Source of the DNA: DATNPX01 sp036702975
GTDB lineage: Bacteria > Cyanobacteriota > Vampirovibrionia > Obscuribacterales > Obscuribacteraceae
Reading direction: 5' to 3'
Length of the DNA stretch: 64,000 bases
Assembly: GCA_036702975.1 (NCBI GenBank)
Contig: DATNPX010000033.1
Coordinates: 94,419 to 158,418 of the forward strand
Made by a program: the position numbers and the translations under genes. Shown piece after piece: positions 52,088-61,892 of this stretch. The notes under the pieces are model-generated. The model did no database searches. It worked only from the letters and a program-made list of their open reading frames with translations, and was not told where the DNA came from. Position 1 is the stretch's first letter, and each line of letters begins with the position of its first letter.

Positions 52088-52400
52088 TCAGCTATTCAGC
52101 TTCTTAGGCCTTGGCTCGTCGGAACTCCCGGGGAAACTCCCGACATTCGGTGTCAGTTTGCTTGGAGTCATTTTCTTGAACATCTCTCTCAACTTTGCAT
52201 CCTGTTGCTTAGTCGTGTCGCTAATCAGCCTGCATAGTGTTTGAATGAACGCAACTTCCTTGGAGAGCTTTCAATTCTTGCACCACCGGTGGTGTAAGTG
52301 GAATAGTCCTTTTTTGCCGCCTTAGTTTTTGGCTCTCCTTCCTTGCCTCAGACCCAGCCTGCCGGGTTTCGGTTACAGTTTTTCTAATTGGTTTTTGGAC
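52088..52400 (-). pseudogene. Tyrosine recombinase (phage-type integrase) remnant
   Basis: Minus-strand fragment starting 12 nt past the tRNA-His. One frame gives QKLRRQKRTIPLTPPVVQELKALQ, matching the beta-hairpin and helix of phage integrases (RTIPL.P.VV..L). The catalytic middle is deleted and the frame continues as HSNT, then HYAG (the catalytic Tyr region, in another frame) and KQQDAKLREMFKKM to a stop at 52088. The N-terminal half is missing. A homologous tail recurs at 61.9 kb. Confidence 0.65.
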
Positions 52401-52405
52401 GCCTT

Positions 52406-52720
52406 GGAGAAATAGAGAATTGTGCGTTTGGAAGTAGACCGATATGGGGACGTTCGCTTCACGGTCTGGTATCAACCCTTCAAGAATTGTCGGAGCTGGA
52501 AGTTGGCTCTGTCTCGATAACAGAAGCCATCGATCTGACTACACCGATTGGGGCGTGCCACAGCAGGCTTGCTCGCGGTCTTTGCAGAATTCGAACGCGA
52601 GTTATTAAAAGAGCGTGGGAAATCTGGAATTGCGCAAGCCCGAAAAAAGGAAAGGCGCACGGACGTTCTCAAACCATCCAGCGGCATGCCGAAACGCTAC
52701 GTACAGGTTTCAACTTAGTG
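52406..52720 (+). pseudogene. Serine recombinase (resolvase) remnant
   Basis: Reads IWGRSLHGLVSTLQELSELEVG and SITEAIDLTTPIG, then shifts by an extra G near 52550 into GRATAGLLAVFAEFERELLKERGKSGIAQARKK (about 52551-52648), and returns by a 1-nt loss near 52650 to GKAHGRSQTIQRHAE. Together these are the core and hinge helix of Tn3/Tn552-type resolvases. The catalytic Ser N-terminal part is not found. Two compensating frameshifts mark it as dead. Confidence 0.85.
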
Positions 52721-53027
52721 AGGTGTGGGTATTATGAAAACGGAGACCTGAACGGAGCCAAAACGATTCTAGTGGTAAGGCAACCGTGATTGCCTGTGGA
52801 TATATCGAGCAGAGTCACTGTAGAGCAGGGGGTGTATCAACAATTTGCTTTTGAAAGAAAGCAATTAGATGAGAACCTGCAAATGCTAAGACTCCTTGAC
52901 AGTTGTTGCATTCATAGCTATAGTTGAGTTATCGATAATAAATTGTCAGGACAGCAAGATCGCTCGACGCGATTCTCTTGCAACTCGAACAAAGTATCCG
53001 CCCCCCACCAATACTGGAGGACGACAG

Positions 53028-53309
53028 ATGGCGCTAATCAAGAATAGAGGTAACGAGATTCTCTTCGTATCGCTCATGGTTCTGCTACTTGCGCCCCATG
53101 GCTACAAACTCCCTGGTTTAGGGATTCTCTGTTTTTGCCTGATAACCGCTGCAGTTATCGATTGGAGTAAGAACACAAAGCGCGTCAGACGCATCACCAA
53201 GCGGGTGGCATCCTGTAGCTGCGTGAAAGCTAAAGAGACGATTTCGCACATGCACGTGCCTCAACTGTTGCACATCAATTGCGCCGTATGTGGTGCAGAA
53301 GCTTCATAG
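53028..53309 (+). CDS. Small Cys-rich membrane protein, unknown
   Basis: 93 residues from the ATG at 53028, chosen for GGAGG 7 nt upstream. Two adjacent hydrophobic segments (about 12-25 and 31-47), then a basic stretch and a tail with cysteines (SCSCVK, NCAVC). No family recognised. Lies inside the candidate island. Confidence 0.65.
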   Translation: MALIKNRGNEILFVSLMVLLLAPHGYKLPGLGILCFCLITAAVIDWSKNTKRVRRITKRVASCSCVKAKETISHMHVPQLLHINCAVCGAEAS

Positions 53310-53386
53310 TTCAAATCGACCCAATCAAATCCACTGCTCAAAACATATTGCCTGATGCATGACACCTTCCCTGGTATCATGCTCTG

Positions 53387-53896
53387 TCATAGGTTCAGCA
53401 ATTTGCCGATCTCTTTCTCATGGCTCGAAATCTCAGAATCGATGTCATCAATGTGTTTTAGAATTCTCTTCTCAACGCCCGGGTCGTAGCTTACGTACGG
53501 ATTGGGGTGGACAACTTGCGGTCTGTCGCCCTGGTGGCGCATGAAGATGTACTTGCTGTAGGGATTGACTGGCTTCTCCACGACAGCGTTATATGCATCC
53601 GCTGTTACCGCTTGAGAGTTCGTCATGCCCAGCGCTGAAGGGACAATTGAAGGGGTGTAAGGCGGAGGCGGGGGGACAAAATAATTTCTGGCTCCGCCGG
53701 ACGTATTTCGCGAAGTTTTCGCCTCATTCGCCTCAGCAGACTGAGTGCTCAGGGCGAACGACCCACTGAAAACGACGGCGAGGGATATGAGTGCTGAAAG
53801 ATTTCTGATCAAATGAAAGTACCCCGAAGTCGACGCTTTTGTGAGGCAGTGCGTGCCAGCCTCGTGGATCTTAACACCGCTCACCATTTCGGTCAT
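53387..53896 (-). CDS. Secreted or anchored hypothetical protein
   Basis: 169 residues from the ATG at 53896, which has AAGG 8 nt upstream; the open frame extends further to 53953. A hydrophobic segment (about 31-55) ending in AEA looks like a long signal peptide. The mature part is Pro-rich (PPPPPYTP) followed by a short helical C-terminus (RILKHIDDIDSEISSHEKEIGKL). No family recognised. Confidence 0.6.
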   Translation of the reverse strand: MTEMVSGVKIHEAGTHCLTKASTSGYFHLIRNLSALISLAVVFSGSFALSTQSAEANEAKTSRNTSGGARNYFVPPPPPYTPSIVPSALGMTNSQAVTADAYNAVVEKPVNPYSKYIFMRHQGDRPQVVHPNPYVSYDPGVEKRILKHIDDIDSEISSHEKEIGKLLNL

Positions 53897-54064
53897 ATCT
53901 GAAACCTTATGACGAAACAGGAGGAACTGCACTTCATTTCGGTGAATCAGCACCCAATCTCATTATAGCTACAGAAGATGAAATGTATAGCCCATGTCGC
54001 TCCCGCCCTGCTTTTCCGGGGGCAGGTCAGAACCGACAAAGAGCCCATTAATGTAAAGGTTTTT

Positions 54065-55549
54065 CTATCGCCAACCACCCCCTAGTGCTCGATAGAGGTC
54101 AACTTTGGACCCGACCAGGTTCATTTTCACTGCCACCAGTTCTTTTTCGGCATTCAGTTTCTCTTCCTGAGTGAGCAGCACTTCGACGTAAGTCGCCTTG
54201 GCGTACTTAAACAGGCTGTTTGCAATAGGGATAGACTCCTCGAGCAATACGACTTCTCGTTTTTTGGTTTCAAAAGCTTCCTGCATATTTCTTATATTGG
54301 ACGCCTGATTAAGAACGTCAGTGTAGGCTTTTAGTAGAGTCTGCTCAAAAGTCAAAACCGCTTGGGTTTGTACGGCATTGGCTGTCTGTATTCGTGCAAC
54401 GATTGCTCTTCGGTTGATCAATGGAACCGTGAAGCCACCTGCGGCATTGTAGAGTAAGGACTGCGGCGTGCGAAACAGCCGTGCGGGGCTAAATCCTGAA
54501 AAGCCAGTACCTGCAGTAATCGTCAAGCTGGGGTATAGCTCGGCCTTGACACTTTTTAAATCGAGCTTTGCCGCCTTAATCGCTGCTTCAGCCTGACGAA
54601 TATCAGCTCTGTTTTCCAAAAGCTGAGTAGGCACACCGGTCTGCAATTCATGCACCGGTATCGCCATAAATTGGTCAGAGTGTCTGATTATTGGGGCTTC
54701 GTCATAGATACCTGTGAGGAACTTCAGAAAATTCTCTTTTTCGACAATGCTTTGACTGGTTTCAGCCCGCTGGCTTTTAGTCTTGTTCAACTGGGCTTCG
54801 AACCGATTAACCCCTAACTGGTTCGCTTTGGCATATTGCTTCAAGGCCTGCATTTTATGGAAAGCCGCTTCCTGGATGCTAATGTTTTGGTCGAGTATCT
54901 TCAGCGACGTATCCAGAGCCATTAATTCATAATAGTTGCGTGCTATTTCAGTAACGAGCCTGGAAATAAGAAAATTCCGGACCTCGTATTGTGCCACCAT
55001 ACGTAGTCTGGCTGCCTCTTTGGCATTTCTCAATTTTTTCCAGATATCCACTTCCCAGCTCAGGGAAGGACCCAGATTCAGGTTGTAATCCGGATATCTA
55101 TAAAAATTTCTCTCAACAATTTTATCCAACACGCCTTCCGGGGTGTTGTCGGATGGATGAATGTAACTTGCGCCAAACCCCAAGCCGACTTTAGGCAGAT
55201 ACGCAGCCTGTCTTTCTCTCACTTCATTGGCAGCAATTTGAATATCCTGTATAGCAATATTGAATTCTTGGTTATTTGCCAGGGCTGTTTCAATCAGAGA
55301 GACAAGATCAGGATCGGAAAAAAACTGCCGCCAGCTAATAGAACCCGCACTATCAACAGCCGTACTACTGACAGAGCCCCGTAGCTGCGGAGTGTCATAC
55401 TTCTTTGGTACGTTGAATGTCTGCTTTCTTTCCGACAGATCAAACGGATGAAAAAACGATCTTTTTGCAAAAACAGGCGCTTGAAGGGCTGCCATAAAAG
55501 CTATGAATGTTAGAAGACTAACAGTTTTTTTTCTGTGCATTCCGCTCAT
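54065..55549 (-). CDS. RND efflux outer-membrane channel (TolC/NodT family)
   Basis: 494-residue outer membrane factor. Signal peptide MSGMHRKKTVSLLTFIAFMAALQAPVFA; no lipobox, unlike most NodT members. Two internal OEP repeats: the first about 70-265 (LIETALANNQEFNIAIQDIQIA, LGPSLSWEVDIWKKL), the second about 285-490 (ENRADIRQAEAAIKAAKLDLKSVKAELYPSLTI). It forms the exit duct with the two upstream genes and starts 10 nt after the RND gene ends. Confidence 0.9.
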   Translation of the reverse strand: MSGMHRKKTVSLLTFIAFMAALQAPVFAKRSFFHPFDLSERKQTFNVPKKYDTPQLRGSVSSTAVDSAGSISWRQFFSDPDLVSLIETALANNQEFNIAIQDIQIAANEVRERQAAYLPKVGLGFGASYIHPSDNTPEGVLDKIVERNFYRYPDYNLNLGPSLSWEVDIWKKLRNAKEAARLRMVAQYEVRNFLISRLVTEIARNYYELMALDTSLKILDQNISIQEAAFHKMQALKQYAKANQLGVNRFEAQLNKTKSQRAETSQSIVEKENFLKFLTGIYDEAPIIRHSDQFMAIPVHELQTGVPTQLLENRADIRQAEAAIKAAKLDLKSVKAELYPSLTITAGTGFSGFSPARLFRTPQSLLYNAAGGFTVPLINRRAIVARIQTANAVQTQAVLTFEQTLLKAYTDVLNQASNIRNMQEAFETKKREVVLLEESIPIANSLFKYAKATYVEVLLTQEEKLNAEKELVAVKMNLVGSKVDLYRALGGGWR

Positions 55550-55559
55550 GGTTGACTGA

Positions 55560-58500
55560 CTAATTCTTATGCTTCATCTTTTTAAGCAGTAATTTAAGTC
55601 GTCCTTTCAGCGTTCTCTGTTTTTTCCAACGGCTCTCTTGGGTCCTCGCAATGGATTCGGTGATACTTGTATGGTCTTCATCTTTCAGCAGGTTTTTGCC
55701 ATCAACCAGGGTGGCGAAAACGAAATAGAGCCCCGGAATAACCAAGACGCCTATGAATGTGCCCGTAAGCATGCCACCCATGGCAGATGAACCAAGGGTT
55801 CTATTCCCCACGGCCCCTGCGCCCTCCGAAAGCACAAGGGGCATAAGTCCTGCGACAAAGGCAAAAGACGTCATCAGGATAGGCCGAAACCGCATCCTGG
55901 CGCCTTCCAGGGCAGCCTCTCGCAACGATAAACCTTCATTCCGTCTTTGAACCGCAAATTCGACGATTAACACAGCATTTTTACCTAACAGTCCCATCAG
56001 GGTAATGATGGCAATTTGTGCATACACATCGTTTGCTAAACCCATGATTTTGAGCATTAAGAAGGAGCCAAATATACCGACTGGTAAGGAAAAGAGTACG
56101 GCCAAAGGCAGTACAAAGTTTTCGTACTGGGCCGCCAGCACTAAATAGACGAAAAGCACAACGATCAAAGAGATAACAACAAACTCATTGCCGCGTTTCG
56201 CTTGGTCGTAGGACAGGTCTTCCCAGGCAATGCCGTACTCGCGGGACAGGGTGTCTTTAGCCACGGCACGGATAGCGTCAATGGCGTCGCCAGACGTATA
56301 CCCTTTTGCCGGAAATCCCCGAATGGCGGCAGAGTTGTACATGTTATAGCGCGTAATTTCATTTGCCCCTTTTCCTTTTTCCAGGGTCATAAACGATGTG
56401 TAGGGCACCATTTCCCCTTCTTCATTTTTGACAAACAAGGTCTTCAAATCATCCAGATTTCTCCGGTATTCAGGGGCTGCCTGGGTGAAGACTTTAAAAA
56501 ACCGGCCAAATCTAACAAAACCTTGCTCATACGAGCCGCTCATTAGAACGTCCAGGTTGTTCATAGCCGTTTTTATGGAAACCCCCTTCTGCATAGCCAT
56601 CTGGTTATCGATCTTGATTTCACTTTGAGGGTAGGACGCATTGTAAAAGGTAAACAGCCCTGAAATCTCTTTGCGTTTCGACAGGTTTTTCATAAACTCC
56701 TGAGTGGCCGCTTCCAGCTCCGGATAGCGAAGATCGCCGGTTTTATCCAGTAGTCGCAACGAAAATCCGCCAGAAGTGCCAAAGCCAGGAATGGCTGGCG
56801 GCTCAAAAAATTCAATCTTGCCTCCCAAACCAAGAGTGTGATGCTCTAACTCCTCAATAATTTCAGTGACGTTGTGTTTGCGTTCGTCCCAGGGTTTGAG
56901 GTTGATAAGACAGGTCCCCGCATTGGAGCCTCTACCTTCTGTCATGATTTCGTAGCCGGCCATCGATGTCACCGACTGGACACCTTCAACCGTTTTGGTG
57001 ATTGCTTCCAGCTGTCCCATCACTTTGTTTGTGTACTCCAGCGAAGACCCCGGTGGTGTTTGAACAATAGCGTAGATGGTGCCCTGGTCTTCATTCGGGA
57101 CAAAGCCGGAGGAGACCTTTTGGCTAATATAAAAAACGCCGGCAGCAAATAACAGGACGACTGCCAGGCTTACTAGTTTTTGGGTGACGATACGATTTAA
57201 CACCCACATGTAGCCACGGGTGAATATTTCGAAAACGGCATTGAATTGAGCAATAAACCAACTAAATAGGTTGCGAGAGGGCTTGTGACCGTCATGACCG
57301 GCATGACCAGCATGGTTTTTTAGAAACATGGCGCATAAAACAGGCGTTAGTGTTAACGCCACCAACGCCGAAATCACAATGGCGCTTGACATCGTGATGG
57401 AAAACTGCCGGTAAAATACACCCACCGGGCCAGGAATGAAGGCGATTGGCACGAACACCGAAATCATCACCAGCGTGATGGCCAGAATAGCGCTTCCCAG
57501 TTCGCCCATGGCTTTTCCGGTCGCCGCATAAGGCGATAGCGACGGGTCTTTCTCCATATTGCTGTGGACGGCTTCAATCACCACAATGGCATCATCCACC
57601 ACAATGCCAACAGCCAGTACCAGAGCAAATAAGGTAATCAGGTTAATGGACATACCAAACATCGAGAGCACAAAAAAGGCCCCTACCAATGAAATCGGTA
57701 CGGCAATGACAGGAATGACGGTGGAACGCCAGTCCCCAAGAAACACAAAGACGACCAGGGTGACCAGAATAAACGCATCACGGAGAGTATCGATGACCTG
57801 CTCAATCGAGGCGTCTAAAAACTTGGAAACATCGTAGCTGTACTCGACTTTTATACCTTCCGGAAACAACTTGGAGAGTTCGCTGACTTTGTCTTTGACC
57901 TCTTTGATGACTGTCCTGCCATTGCTACCGGTCGTCTGTTTCAGCACGATAGACGCAGAGGGCTTTCCATCCAGATTCGTGTAAATGTCATAAAACTCAC
58001 TGCCCAGCTCCACGGTGGCAATGTCTTTAAGCTTGACCATCTCACCAAACCCGGAACTTTTGATAATAATATTTTCGTACTGCTCAGGCTCGGTATAGCG
58101 GCCGACATAAGTAAGCACCGTTACGGTGGATTGGGCTTTTTTCCCTGAGCTGATGCCTACCTGGCCAGGGCGGGAAATAAGACTCTGGCTTTTAACGGCA
58201 TCGACCACTTCTTCAGTGGAGATATTGTAGGCTCGCATGCGGTCAGGTTTAAGCCATAGCCTCATGGAATACGTTCTGCTACCCAGCAAGGCCGCGTTCG
58301 CCACCCCAGGAATTCGTTGAATTTCGGGTATTAGCTTGGTATAGGCGTAATTAAACAGGTACTTCTGGTCAAAGGAGTCGGAGTCGGAATACAAACTCAC
58401 ATACATCAGCATGGAGGGTTGTAGGGGTCGAATGATCACCCCCTCTCTCTGAACGAGATCAGGTAATGAGGACATCATCTGATCCACTCGGATTTTGACG

Positions 58501-58817
58501 TTAACCACCGCCTGGTTGGGGTCGGTACCGGGCTCAAACACTAGACGGATGGTGGCCTCGCCGGCGCTAGTCGCATCAGAAGACATATAGCGCATGCCCG
58601 GCACCCCGTTAATGGCCGCTTCCAGCGGTACCAAGGTCGAGTCTGTAAGCACCTTGGCACTGGCACCGGGGTAGGCAATAAAGCAATTGACGACGGTTGG
58701 CGCAATTTCAGGGAACTGCGAGATAGGAAGCCGCACAAGGGATAGGCAGCCAAGGAAAACGATCAAAACCGAGACAACTATCCCCAGTACCGGCCGCTTA
58801 AGAATGTTACGAAACAT
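55560..58817 (-). CDS. RND efflux pump inner-membrane protein (HAE1 family)
   Basis: 1085-residue AcrB-like proton-driven drug exporter. N-terminal FRNILKRPVLGIVVSVLIVFLGCLSL, porter-domain motifs (FPEIAPTVV, GATIRLVFEPGTDPNQAVVNVK-like region), and the TM4 proton-relay Asp pair in LVLAVGIVVDDAIVV. Two large periplasmic loops flank the TM2-6 and TM8-12 blocks, and the C-terminal MTSFAFVAGLMPLVLSEGAG is typical. Full length with a Lys-rich tail. Middle gene of the MFP-RND-OMF operon; substrate unknown. Confidence 0.93.
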   Translation of the reverse strand: MFRNILKRPVLGIVVSVLIVFLGCLSLVRLPISQFPEIAPTVVNCFIAYPGASAKVLTDSTLVPLEAAINGVPGMRYMSSDATSAGEATIRLVFEPGTDPNQAVVNVKIRVDQMMSSLPDLVQREGVIIRPLQPSMLMYVSLYSDSDSFDQKYLFNYAYTKLIPEIQRIPGVANAALLGSRTYSMRLWLKPDRMRAYNISTEEVVDAVKSQSLISRPGQVGISSGKKAQSTVTVLTYVGRYTEPEQYENIIIKSSGFGEMVKLKDIATVELGSEFYDIYTNLDGKPSASIVLKQTTGSNGRTVIKEVKDKVSELSKLFPEGIKVEYSYDVSKFLDASIEQVIDTLRDAFILVTLVVFVFLGDWRSTVIPVIAVPISLVGAFFVLSMFGMSINLITLFALVLAVGIVVDDAIVVIEAVHSNMEKDPSLSPYAATGKAMGELGSAILAITLVMISVFVPIAFIPGPVGVFYRQFSITMSSAIVISALVALTLTPVLCAMFLKNHAGHAGHDGHKPSRNLFSWFIAQFNAVFEIFTRGYMWVLNRIVTQKLVSLAVVLLFAAGVFYISQKVSSGFVPNEDQGTIYAIVQTPPGSSLEYTNKVMGQLEAITKTVEGVQSVTSMAGYEIMTEGRGSNAGTCLINLKPWDERKHNVTEIIEELEHHTLGLGGKIEFFEPPAIPGFGTSGGFSLRLLDKTGDLRYPELEAATQEFMKNLSKRKEISGLFTFYNASYPQSEIKIDNQMAMQKGVSIKTAMNNLDVLMSGSYEQGFVRFGRFFKVFTQAAPEYRRNLDDLKTLFVKNEEGEMVPYTSFMTLEKGKGANEITRYNMYNSAAIRGFPAKGYTSGDAIDAIRAVAKDTLSREYGIAWEDLSYDQAKRGNEFVVISLIVVLFVYLVLAAQYENFVLPLAVLFSLPVGIFGSFLMLKIMGLANDVYAQIAIITLMGLLGKNAVLIVEFAVQRRNEGLSLREAALEGARMRFRPILMTSFAFVAGLMPLVLSEGAGAVGNRTLGSSAMGGMLTGTFIGVLVIPGLYFVFATLVDGKNLLKDEDHTSITESIARTQESRWKKQRTLKGRLKLLLKKMKHKN

Positions 58818-58834
58818 GGCTGCCCGAACCTAAA

Positions 58835-60004
58835 CTACTCTGCATACAGGTTTAAATCCTCAAAAGCACGTTTGGGATCAATCAGCTTGTATTGGATTTT
58901 GTCGCCTTTATCTAGTTTGTTCTGCCGCTCAAGTAGGAACATCTCATCAGGTTTTATTCCGGAAGCGACAATGTAAACGTTCGGTTCCTCTCGGGCGATT
59001 TTAATCGCCCGTTCGTGAATAACTCCGGCCTTGTCAACAACATAAATAAAGTGTTTATCTAAAATCTCAAACGTAGATTTTTGGGGCACAATGACCGCTT
59101 GGTTGATCGTCTTGGGCCATAGTATTTTGCCTGTTTGCCCGTAACGCAGTAGGCCTTGTGGGTTACTAAAGCTTGCTCGAAAGGCAACATTGCCTGAGGT
59201 ACTACTGAAGTCTGACTGAATGACTTCTATCGTTCCAGGTTCAGGATAAATCTCCTTGTCGGCGAGTTCCAGTTGGACGCTCTGAGGAACACCCTTTCGC
59301 ATGTGTTCCATGTAGTTCAAATACACAGCCTCGGGCACATTGAAGTAAACCCAAAGTCGATGGGTATCGCTTAAGGTCGTCAGCAATTGGTTTTCATCCA
59401 GCAGGCTGCCCAGCCTAATATCGTTAAAGCGGCCAATCAGCCCGTCAAACGGGGCTCGAATTTCTGTAAAGCCTAAATGCGTTTTAGCTAGCGCTAGTTC
59501 CGCTTCGACTTTAGCCAGCTTGGCGGCAGACATGGCGGCTTCAGTGTTGGAAATAATATCTTGTGCAACAAGTGCCTGGTTGTTCTGTAGCTCAATTTTG
59601 GAAAGCTCAACCTCTGCTTCCGATTTTTGAACATCGGCTTGGTAGATATTGGGCTTTATTTGAAAAAGCAGTTGTCCCTGATGAACATATTCTCCTTCGT
59701 CTACCAATATATTTTGCAAGTACCCCTTCTCTAATGAACGAATCTCAATATGCTGTATGGCTCTGATTTGACATACATACTCATCATTCAGCGTTAGGTT
59801 TTTGACAAGGGGTTTACTGACCTGATAAGCCGTATGCGATGCTTCTTCATCATTCAGCGCTGGGTCTTTGACAAGGGGTTTCTTGATCTGGTTAGGTGTA
59901 TGCGCGGCTGCTTTGCTATCAGGCAGTACCTGACAGCCTGATATAGACAGTACCAGCAGTAAGGCGCTGCAACACAATGCCAGTGTTTTAAACAGTTTCA
60001 TCAT
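58835..60004 (-). CDS. RND efflux periplasmic adaptor lipoprotein
   Basis: 389-residue membrane fusion protein. Lipobox ISGC gives lipidated C24. Lipoyl/barrel-sandwich halves around residues 88-115 (LEKGYLQNILVDEGEYVHQGQLLFQI) and 188-210 (TEIRAPFDGLIGRFNDIRLGSL) flank an alpha-hairpin; beta-barrel and membrane-proximal domains follow. Between the lipobox and the first lipoyl half is a duplicated 22-residue segment (KKPLVKDPALNDE and SKPLVKNLTLNDE). First gene of the efflux operon; the RND start is 17 nt downstream. Confidence 0.92.
   Translation of the reverse strand: MMKLFKTLALCCSALLLVLSISGCQVLPDSKAAAHTPNQIKKPLVKDPALNDEEASHTAYQVSKPLVKNLTLNDEYVCQIRAIQHIEIRSLEKGYLQNILVDEGEYVHQGQLLFQIKPNIYQADVQKSEAEVELSKIELQNNQALVAQDIISNTEAAMSAAKLAKVEAELALAKTHLGFTEIRAPFDGLIGRFNDIRLGSLLDENQLLTTLSDTHRLWVYFNVPEAVYLNYMEHMRKGVPQSVQLELADKEIYPEPGTIEVIQSDFSSTSGNVAFRASFSNPQGLLRYGQTGKILWPKTINQAVIVPQKSTFEILDKHFIYVVDKAGVIHERAIKIAREEPNVYIVASGIKPDEMFLLERQNKLDKGDKIQYKLIDPKRAFEDLNLYAE
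59781..59912 (-). repeat. 66-bp tandem duplication in the adaptor gene
   Basis: Two near-copies start at 59781 and 59847, offset exactly 66 nt (22 codons), with about a dozen substitutions. Both begin TCATCATTCAGCG and contain TTGACAAGGGGTTT. The duplication lies in the spacer between the lipid anchor and the folded domain. Confidence 0.85.
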
Positions 60005-60461
60005 CCATTGTTTGTTACTTTCACAATAACAATCAGCTTACGGCAAGATTGTGACGCCAATGTGTCCATCCACTTAGTGACGTGGTCGAAAAATATTTTT
60101 GTAAATGATTTGATTTTAGTGTTTTCAGCAGATGGACCGCAGTTGTAGCGGAAGCTGAAACAGTAAATAAAAGGCTGCAGGCGTTGTTTCGTCCACTTCA
60201 AAGGGCGAAAACAAACCATTGCAGGTCGAAGCAAATTTGCAGTATTGGCGAAAAGTGAGCGCAGAATTTGCAGAATTTAAGGTACATATGGCAATCTTCG
60301 AACGTTTTGTGCGGGCGAGGAATTACGCCTGGCAATTGGCATTATTGGCAAACAACACTCAGCCAAACGTCCACAAAACGTCCGCAAAACCTAGCAACAA
60401 GCTGCCCTGAGAGATCTGATATGGTTGCCACTGCATATGATGGCAAAATAAATTGGGCGGC
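60005..60461. other. Intergenic region upstream of the efflux operon
   Basis: 457 nt, A/T-rich near 60110. Expected to hold the efflux promoter; no clear box pair. Short direct repeats are present (AAACGTCCACA and AAACGTCCGCA near 60367; GCAGAATTT twice near 60262). Open frames here lack ribosome sites and family similarity. Confidence 0.4.
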
Positions 60462-61814
60462 TTAGTCGGGCTGGCGCACTTCAGTGGCCACCAGCTTGCC
60501 TTTGTGCCTGGCTTTGCCGCTTGCCAGCATGGCATCGGTCAGGGCGAATTTTGCCAGCGGTTCACGGGAATAGGGCTTGAAGAACACTAGCTTGTGGCGG
60601 AATTTGACGCTGTCCACGCTGAAGGTAATGTTGCTCGTGAGGTGACTGCTGGGCTTGATTTTGCCGAACAGCATTCCCGTGTCGCCAAGGGAGGAGGGGA
60701 AGAACAGGTTGCCCAGCTCGTCCTCCAGACCGATTTCAAAGGTGGAGAACGTATTTTCGGTTTGATTTAGAATATCCAGCGTCAGAGTAATTTCGGTCAT
60801 TTCGCCGGACGGGTGGCGCCCAATGCGCACGCCAGCCACCTTCACCTCCAGCCCAGGGATGCTGTAATCTTCCGCCGTCTCATCGGGCATGGTCACGGTC
60901 GGCAGTTTCAGCGGCTCGCTGAGTTTGACGTGCATTTCAGCGCCGGGCTGGAGCATGACGCTTTTACCCTTCATCAGCATGGCCAATGTCAGTCCGGCAG
61001 CCCCACCAACGGCCGCTCCACCCGCCAGAACGTACCCGTTGCTCGCCGCCGCCGGACCGCCATATTCCAGCACCATCACCGTGCCCACCACGCCACCAAT
61101 GGCGGTGTAGCCCGCCGCGCGCCCGACGACTTTGGCTGCGGCCTTGCCTTTGGAGTCCCGCGTGGTGCTGTTGCCCTCAATCGGGACTTCACGCCCATCA
61201 GGCGTGATCAAATAATCAAAGCGCGCGTTGATGTAGCCATTGCGGCCAGCGCGCTTCGGTCCTTCCAGGGTGCTCAGCACCCCGTGCACCTGCGTGCTCC
61301 TGGGTATCACCACCCGGCCATCCACCAGCACGTCCTTGCTGATTCTGCCGAAGAACTCATCGCCTTCCACGGTCTCGCCGGAGGCAATCTCGGTGGAAAG
61401 AACCATATCCAACTCCGTGCCGGGGACCACCACACGCACATCTCCCGTGTTGACGGTCGGGCTTTGCGGACGGTTGCACTCGGTGTGGGTAACTGTGCTG
61501 TGCAGCATCGGGGACTTGCCGCCTTCGGTCGGGGTGTCGGCCGACAAAACGGCCAGCGGGGCGCTGGCGCTCAGACCCAGCACCAGAACCCAGGCGCACA
61601 GGGAACGGATGACTGGCAAGGGCAAGCGCACAACTCCCGAAAGGCTCGCAAAGCGAGGACAGCACGGGCACTTATCCTTTAGCGTGGCCGAAGCGTCGAC
61701 GGGCTGCCATCCCCAGTGAATGAGAGCCTGGCGTTCAATCGCCTGGCTCTCATTTGGGGTGACGTACACCTTCAGCGGTCGCTTCCGGTCACGGGTCTCA
61801 AAGGTTTCTTCCAT
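60462..61814 (-). CDS. Membrane protein with glycine-zipper and VirB10/TrbI-like region
   Basis: 450 residues, clearly more GC-rich than its neighbours. Cytosolic N-terminus with CPCCPRF, a membrane or signal segment (about 70-92, SLCAWVLVLGLSASAPLAVL), then a domain that resembles the VirB10/TrbI C-terminal domain: PGTELDMVLSTEIASGETVEGDEFFGRISKDVLVDGRVVIPRSTQVHG (about 130-177) and a PDGREVPI strand. Glycine-zipper helices follow (AAGYTAIGGVVGTVM; LAGGAAVGGAAGLTLAML), and a C-terminal domain with TEITLTLDILNQTENTFSTFEIG. GGAG is 4 nt before the ATG. The VirB10 likeness is by eye and weak; an outer-membrane-associated protein is the safer reading. Confidence 0.6.
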   Translation of the reverse strand: MEETFETRDRKRPLKVYVTPNESQAIERQALIHWGWQPVDASATLKDKCPCCPRFASLSGVVRLPLPVIRSLCAWVLVLGLSASAPLAVLSADTPTEGGKSPMLHSTVTHTECNRPQSPTVNTGDVRVVVPGTELDMVLSTEIASGETVEGDEFFGRISKDVLVDGRVVIPRSTQVHGVLSTLEGPKRAGRNGYINARFDYLITPDGREVPIEGNSTTRDSKGKAAAKVVGRAAGYTAIGGVVGTVMVLEYGGPAAASNGYVLAGGAAVGGAAGLTLAMLMKGKSVMLQPGAEMHVKLSEPLKLPTVTMPDETAEDYSIPGLEVKVAGVRIGRHPSGEMTEITLTLDILNQTENTFSTFEIGLEDELGNLFFPSSLGDTGMLFGKIKPSSHLTSNITFSVDSVKFRHKLVFFKPYSREPLAKFALTDAMLASGKARHKGKLVATEVRQPD

Positions 61815-61892
61815 GGGTCTCCAAGGCGTCGAGCACGAAGTGCGAGTGAGCCAGCGTCCGTAATGAAGAAGCAGAAGCGTCAGCTTGTGGGC

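Noticed and set aside
60219..60465. Two overlapping short open frames before the efflux operon
   Set aside because: No ribosome sites, no family likeness, overlapping frames, A/T-rich intergenic composition.
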